Source of the DNA: Pseudomonadota bacterium | GTDB lineage: Bacteria; Pseudomonadota; Gammaproteobacteria; Burkholderiales; Burkholderiaceae_C | Reading direction: 5' to 3' | DNA: 8,291 nucleotides | NCBI GenBank assembly: GCA_030918015.1 | Contig: JAUPTP010000070.1 | Coordinates: 1 to 8,291, forward strand | Part shown: one piece after another, positions 5,074 through 8,291 of the stretch | Position numbering within the stretch: the stretch's first letter is position 1 | Layout of the letters: every line of letters begins with the position of its first letter | Translations under genes and position numbers: made by a program | Notes under the pieces: model-generated | Told to the model about the DNA's origin: nothing | Seen by the model: only the letters and a program-made list of their open reading frames with translations | The model's database searches: none

Positions 5074-6975
5074 ATGCCCCTGCTGCCTGCGCCTTTCCCT
5101 GTCCCTGCGGAGCGACCGGCTTCCGCGCCCCTCGCGGGGCGGCGCCTGCGTGCCCCGCTGACCCGGCTGCTGGCCGCGGCCGGGCTGCTGGCGGCGATCG
5201 CGCCCGCCCTGGCGCAGACCGCCTCGCCCGACACGCCGCCGGCGGCCACGGCGGCCTCGCCGATCACCCGCTCGGCGCTGGACGGCGTGCTGTTCTACCA
5301 GCTGTTCGTCAGCGAGCTGGAGCTGCGCGACGGCAATGCCGCCCTGGCCTACCAGGTGATGATGGAGGCGGCCCGGCGCAGCCACGACGAGGCGCTGTAC
5401 CGGCGCGCGGTCGACATCGCGCTGGGCGCTCAGGCCGGCGAGCAGGCCGCCGCCGCGCTCAAGCAATGGCGCCAGGCCCTGCCCCAGTCGCGCCAGGCCG
5501 CCGAGATCGAGACCCAGATGCTCATCGCCCTGGGCCGCCAGGCCGAGGCCCGGCGCTCGCTCGAGGCCTTCCTCGCGCTCACGCCCGAGCCGGCCCAGCC
5601 GGCGGCGCTGGCCAGCCTGCCGCGCCTGGTGCTGGGCGGCGACTCGCCCCAGCCCACGGCGCGCATGCTCGAGGAGACGCTGGCGCCCTGGCGCCAGCGC
5701 ACCGGCACCGCCGCCAGTGCCCTGAACGCCACCGCCACCGCCTGGCTCATCGCCGGAGACCGCGGCCGCAGCCTGAGCTTCGTCACCCAGGCGATCCAGC
5801 GCGATGCAGCCGATCCGGCCGCGGCGCTGCTGGCCGTCGAACTGATGAGAGACCAGCCCGCGGCCGAGGCCCTGGTGCGCGCCCATCTGGCCTCGCCCGC
5901 GCCCACCGCGACCGTGCGATCCGCCTATGTCCGCCGGCTCTCGACGGCACAGCGCTACGGCGAGGCCCTGACCGAATCGCGCCGGCTGACCCGGGACACG
6001 CCCGACGACCCCGCCGCCTGGCTGCTGCAAGGCGCGCTGGAGCTGGAAGGCGGCGACCCCCGCGCCACCCGCGACGCCCTGCAGCGCTACCTGCAGCTGA
6101 GCGACGCGCGCGCCGCGGCTCAGGCGGCGCCCCCCCAGCCATCCGACGATGACGGCGACGACGACGCCACCGCCGATCCGGCCGGCCAGAACGCCCGTCA
6201 AGGCCCCGATCAGGAACGCACCCAGGCCTATCTGATGCTGGCCCAGGCCAGCGAGCAGCTGCGCGACTACGCCGCCGCGCAGCAATGGCTCGAGCGCCTG
6301 GCCGATCAGGACACGGTCACGGTGCTGACCCGCCGGGCCTCGCTGCTGATGCGCCAGGGCCGCCTGGCCGAGGCACGCGCCCTGCTCCAGCGCCTGCCCC
6401 AGAGCAGCGCAGAGGAACAGCGCGCCCGCGTGCTCACCGAGGCCCAGCTGCTGCGCGAGGCCCGGCAGTGGAAGACCGCGCACGAGCTGCTGGCCGAGGC
6501 CAACCGCCGCTTCTCCGACGACGCCGAGCTGCTCTATGAACAGGCCCTGCTGGCCGAGAAGCTCGCCCGGCACGACGAGATGGAGAGCCTGCTGCGCCGC
6601 GTCATGGCCCTGAAGCCCGACCAGCAGCACGCCTTCAACGCCCTGGGCTACAGCCTGGCCGAGCGCAACCTGCGCCTGCCCGAGGCGCGCGACCTGATCG
6701 CCCGGGCCCTCGAGATGGCGCCTGGTGACCCCTACATCACCGACAGCCTGGGCTGGGTCGAGTTCCGGCTCGGACGCCGCGACGAGGCCGCACGCCTGCT
6801 GGGCGAGGCCTACCGGCAGCGCCCCGACACCGAGATCGGCGCCCATCTGGGCGAGGTGCTGTGGGCCCTGGGCCGCCAGGACGAAGCCCGCCGCATCTGG
6901 CGCGAATCCCTGGATCGCGATGCCGACAACGAGGTCCTGCAGGAGACGCTGCGCCGGCTCCGGGTGAAGCCGTGA
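5074..6975 (+). CDS. Exported tetratricopeptide-repeat protein, LbcA-like by position
   Basis: From the ATG at 5074 this is a 633-residue protein; the ATG at 5059 would add 5 residues. An Arg-rich n-region (23-31) and hydrophobic core (about 32-43) lead to ALA-Q at 45-48, a signal peptidase I site, so it is probably periplasmic. The whole sequence contains no cysteine, so it cannot be lipidated. The rest is helical repeats of TPR type, clearest near the C-terminus in [20 protein letters not shown] and [20 protein letters not shown]. An acidic low-complexity linker at about 353-372 ([12 protein letters not shown]) splits the repeats. In Pseudomonas aeruginosa the gene before lolB-ispE (PA4667) is LbcA, an outer-membrane TPR lipoprotein that activates the CtpA protease to degrade peptidoglycan hydrolases. 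The same order here suggests a related adaptor role, which is an inference. The stop overlaps the lolB GTG start by 4 bases. Confidence 0.85.
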   Translation: MPLLPAPFPVPAERPASAPLAGRRLRAPLTRLLAAAGLLAAIAPALAQTASPDTPPAATAASPITRSALDGVLFYQLFVSELELRDGNAALAYQVMMEAARRSHDEALYRRAVDIALGAQAGEQAAAALKQWRQALPQSRQAAEIETQMLIALGRQAEARRSLEAFLALTPEPAQPAALASLPRLVLGGDSPQPTARMLEETLAPWRQRTGTAASALNATATAWLIAGDRGRSLSFVTQAIQRDAADPAAALLAVELMRDQPAAEALVRAHLASPAPTATVRSAYVRRLSTAQRYGEALTESRRLTRDTPDDPAAWLLQGALELEGGDPRATRDALQRYLQLSDARAAAQAAPPQPSDDDGDDDATADPAGQNARQGPDQERTQAYLMLAQASEQLRDYAAAQQWLERLADQDTVTVLTRRASLLMRQGRLAEARALLQRLPQSSAEEQRARVLTEAQLLREARQWKTAHELLAEANRRFSDDAELLYEQALLAEKLARHDEMESLLRRVMALKPDQQHAFNALGYSLAERNLRLPEARDLIARALEMAPGDPYITDSLGWVEFRLGRRDEAARLLGEAYRQRPDTEIGAHLGEVLWALGRQDEARRIWRESLDRDADNEVLQETLRRLRVKP

Positions 6976-7517
6976 GGCGGCGTCTCGCCCTGAGCCTGCT
7001 GCCGATCCTGCTCGGCGGCTGCGCCACGGGGGGCGTGGGCCGCTCGCGCCCGGCCGAGGGCGCCGAGGCGCCGATCCGCACCGGAAGGCTGGCGCTGCAG
7101 GTCACGGGCGACAGCGCGCGCTCGTTCAGCGCCGGCTTCGAGCTCGAGGGCAGCGCATCCCAGGGCCGGCTGACCCTGCTGAGTCCGCTGGGCCTGCCGC
7201 TGGGTCAGGCGCAATGGCGCCCCGGCGAGGTGCAGCTCGACAGCGGCACCTCCAGCCAGCGCTACGACGATCTCGCGACCATGATGCAGGCCCTGACCGG
7301 CGACGCACTGCCGCTGGCCGCGCTCTTCGACTGGATCGAAGGCAGTCCCTGGCCCGGAGACAGCAGCCGCCCCCTGACCGCCAGCGAAGGCACCGGCTTT
7401 CGGCAACTGGGCTGGAGCGTGCGCACCGACCGCCTGGCGGATGGACTGCTGGTGGCCGAGCGGCGCCTGCCCGAGCCCGCCGTCACGCTTCGACTGAAAC
7501 TCGATCCACGCCCCTGA
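6972..7517 (+). CDS. lolB: Outer-membrane lipoprotein receptor LolB
   Basis: This 181-residue lipoprotein (E. coli: 207) takes lipoproteins from the periplasmic carrier LolA and inserts them in the outer membrane, the final step of the Lol pathway. The GTG start at 6972 gives a short basic n-region (MRRR), a hydrophobic core and the lipobox LGGC with Cys17 as lipidated residue. Longer in-frame starts would bury this signal inside the TPR gene. Family features include GRLALQV at 38-44, the SFSAGFE strand, and LTLLSPLG at 67-74, the region whose exposed leucine in E. coli LolB drives membrane insertion. GFRQLGWSV and the terminal LRLKLDP are also typical. GTGA (6972-6975) combines this start with the TPR stop, and GGTGA 4 bases upstream may serve as ribosome-binding site. 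Coupling to the TPR gene is therefore likely. The lolB-ispE adjacency is conserved in many beta- and gammaproteobacteria. Confidence 0.93.
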   Translation: MRRRLALSLLPILLGGCATGGVGRSRPAEGAEAPIRTGRLALQVTGDSARSFSAGFELEGSASQGRLTLLSPLGLPLGQAQWRPGEVQLDSGTSSQRYDDLATMMQALTGDALPLAALFDWIEGSPWPGDSSRPLTASEGTGFRQLGWSVRTDRLADGLLVAERRLPEPAVTLRLKLDPRP

Positions 7518-7570
7518 TCCGGCCCGGCCGAGATCGTCCGCCCTCCCACCGTCACCGCCCGCCTGCGCGC

Positions 7571-8291
7571 ATGTCCCTGTCCGCCCTGTACGACCTTCCG
7601 GCTCCGGCCAAGCTCAACCTGTTCCTGCATGTCGTCGGCCGCCGCGCGGACGGCTATCACCTGCTGCAGTCGGTGTTCCGGCTGATCGACTGGTGCGACA
7701 CCCTTCATCTGGAACGCCGGCATGACGGCCGCATCAGCCGCGAGGACCTGGGCCCCGGACTGCCCGAGGACGATCTCTGCACGCGTGCCGCACGTCTGCT
7801 GCAGGAAGCCACCGGCACGCGCGAAGGGGTGCACATCGCCATCGACAAGCAGGTGCCCTGGGGCGCCGGCCTGGGCGGCGGCAGCTCCGACGCCGCGACC
7901 GTGCTGCTGGGCCTCAACCGGCTCTGGCGACTTGGCCTGAACCGCCACGCGCTGCTGGAGCTGGGCGTCAGGCTGGGCGCGGACGTGCCGTTCTTTCTGG
8001 GCGGGCAGGACGCCTGGGTGGAGGGCATCGGCGAGATCCTGAGCCCGATCACGCTGCCTCCGGCGACCTATCTGGTCCTCAAGCCCCCGGTCGCCATTCC
8101 GACCGCCGCAATTTTTTCGAGCCCCCTCTTGCGCAGGGATACAAAACCCGCCACAATAGCGTTCTTTCTCGCAGAGACCGAGTTCGGAAGAAACGATCTG
8201 CAAGCCGGCGCAGAAGCGTACAGCAAGCAAGTAGTTGACGGACTAAAAATTCTGAGGCAGAATTTAGGGCTCAGCAAGATGAGCGGATCAG
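7571..8291 (+). CDS. ispE: 4-diphosphocytidyl-2-C-methyl-D-erythritol kinase IspE, first 240 codons (3' end outside window)
   Basis: IspE phosphorylates 4-diphosphocytidyl-2-C-methylerythritol with ATP in the MEP isoprenoid pathway. This GHMP-family kinase has PAPAKLNLFLHV at 10-21 with the catalytic lysine K14. The ATP-binding loop is PWGAGLGGGSSDAA at 96-109, and the catalytic aspartate is D138 in GADVPFF. It then continues through AIFSSPLLRRDTK and FGRNDLQ to KMSGS at 236-240, the start of the third GHMP motif, where the window ends. E. coli IspE has 283 residues, so about 40-50 are missing. The ATG at 7571 follows lolB after 53 bases; no ribosome-binding site is evident. Base composition changes sharply near codon 178: by hand count about 21 of 177 codons end in A or T before it and 27 of 63 after it, including ATA, TTA, CTA and AGA. 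The protein still reads as IspE throughout, so the shift is inside a real gene. Confidence 0.95.
   Translation, partial: MSLSALYDLPAPAKLNLFLHVVGRRADGYHLLQSVFRLIDWCDTLHLERRHDGRISREDLGPGLPEDDLCTRAARLLQEATGTREGVHIAIDKQVPWGAGLGGGSSDAATVLLGLNRLWRLGLNRHALLELGVRLGADVPFFLGGQDAWVEGIGEILSPITLPPATYLVLKPPVAIPTAAIFSSPLLRRDTKPATIAFFLAETEFGRNDLQAGAEAYSKQVVDGLKILRQNLGLSKMSGS
8129..8157 (+). promoter_or_regulatory. Promoter-like sequence within ispE (first)
   Basis: TTGCGC (8129-8134) and CACAAT (8152-8157) are separated by 17 bases, the ideal sigma70 spacing. The -10 matches 4 of 6 consensus bases and the -35 matches 3 of 6. It lies in the AT-richer 3' part of ispE and would transcribe the rest of ispE and whatever follows. 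This is a weak match on its own. Confidence 0.25.
8235..8263 (+). promoter_or_regulatory. Promoter-like sequence within ispE (second, better -35)
   Basis: TTGACG (8235-8240, 5 of 6 to TTGACA) and CAGAAT (8258-8263, 4 of 6 to TATAAT) are 17 bases apart with an AT-rich spacer. In E. coli and Salmonella a promoter for the downstream prs gene lies within the ispE (ychB) coding region, so an internal promoter here is plausible. The downstream gene is outside the window. Confidence 0.35.

Noticed and set aside
4174..6846. Minus-strand 890-codon open frame that would put a ~616-residue extension on MutM.
   Set aside because: MutM must begin with Met-Pro for its catalytic Pro2, which places the start at 4998. 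The upstream part is Gly/Ala/Gln-rich shadow sequence opposite the TPR gene.
2110..6975. Plus-strand open frame of 1621 codons across the GTPase gene, mutM and the TPR gene.
   Set aside because: Only its last 633 codons are the real TPR gene. The upstream part is antisense to two well-recognised genes, has the low-complexity Arg/Gln/His/Ala style of a GC-rich shadow frame, and the TPR start is explained by a signal peptide and ribosome-binding site at 5061-5074.
7262..8230. Minus-strand 322-codon open frame opposite lolB and ispE.
   Set aside because: It lies antisense to two recognised genes, has no recognisable domain, and open frames of this size are expected at this GC content.
8102..8291. 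The AT-richer right end read as a non-coding leader of an rRNA or tRNA operon with ispE truncated near codon 178.
   Set aside because: The reading frame stays open to the edge and the peptide keeps IspE features (AIFSSPLL, FGRNDLQ, KMSGS), so it is coding. The promoter-like signals may still be real and are listed separately.

Overview
The window is very GC-rich (more than 70% in most lines), with codons ending almost entirely in G or C. It carries a tightly packed set of core genes whose relatives are proteobacterial. The RapZ tail, the MutY and MutM sequences, the dynamin-type GTPase between them, and the TPR-lolB-ispE order together point to a betaproteobacterium. A Burkholderiales member of the Leptothrix/Sphaerotilus/Rubrivivax type is most likely; this is an inference from protein style and gene order, not from a marker gene. 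No tRNA, rRNA, CRISPR, insertion sequence or prophage gene is visible, and no stretch over 300 bases lacks a gene.

Layout. (1) Positions 1-897, plus strand: the last 70 residues of the RNase adaptor RapZ, then, one base after its stop, a stand-alone LON substrate-binding-domain protein. (2) Positions 921-4998, minus strand: a three-gene run in the order mutM, dynamin-like GTPase, mutY. MutM and MutY are the two DNA glycosylases of the 8-oxoguanine (GO) repair system. The GTPase gene between them overlaps the mutY start by 8 bases and carries a good mutY ribosome-binding site in its own last codons. A short all-GC hairpin separates the convergent stops of the LON-domain gene and mutY. A second hairpin lies between mutM and the GTPase gene. 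(3) Positions 4999-5073: a 75-base divergent promoter region serving mutM to the left and the TPR gene to the right. (4) Positions 5074-8291, plus strand: an exported TPR protein, the outer-membrane lipoprotein receptor LolB (GTG start overlapping the TPR stop), and the first 240 codons of ispE, which runs off the right edge.

How the genes work together. The minus-strand run prevents 8-oxoG mutagenesis: MutM excises 8-oxoG opposite C, and MutY removes A misinserted opposite 8-oxoG. It also brings in a large GTPase of unknown function. The plus-strand run deals with the cell envelope and isoprenoids: LolB inserts lipoproteins in the outer membrane, IspE makes an isoprenoid precursor, and the TPR protein sits where Pseudomonas aeruginosa has LbcA, the partner of the protease CtpA.

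The points most worth a second look are the GTPase embedded in the GO-repair cluster, the TPR/LbcA-like protein with no lipidation cysteine, the abrupt composition change inside ispE near 8102 with promoter-like sequences there, and a probable leaderless mutM transcript. Otherwise this is an ordinary core region; I found no clear new multi-gene system.
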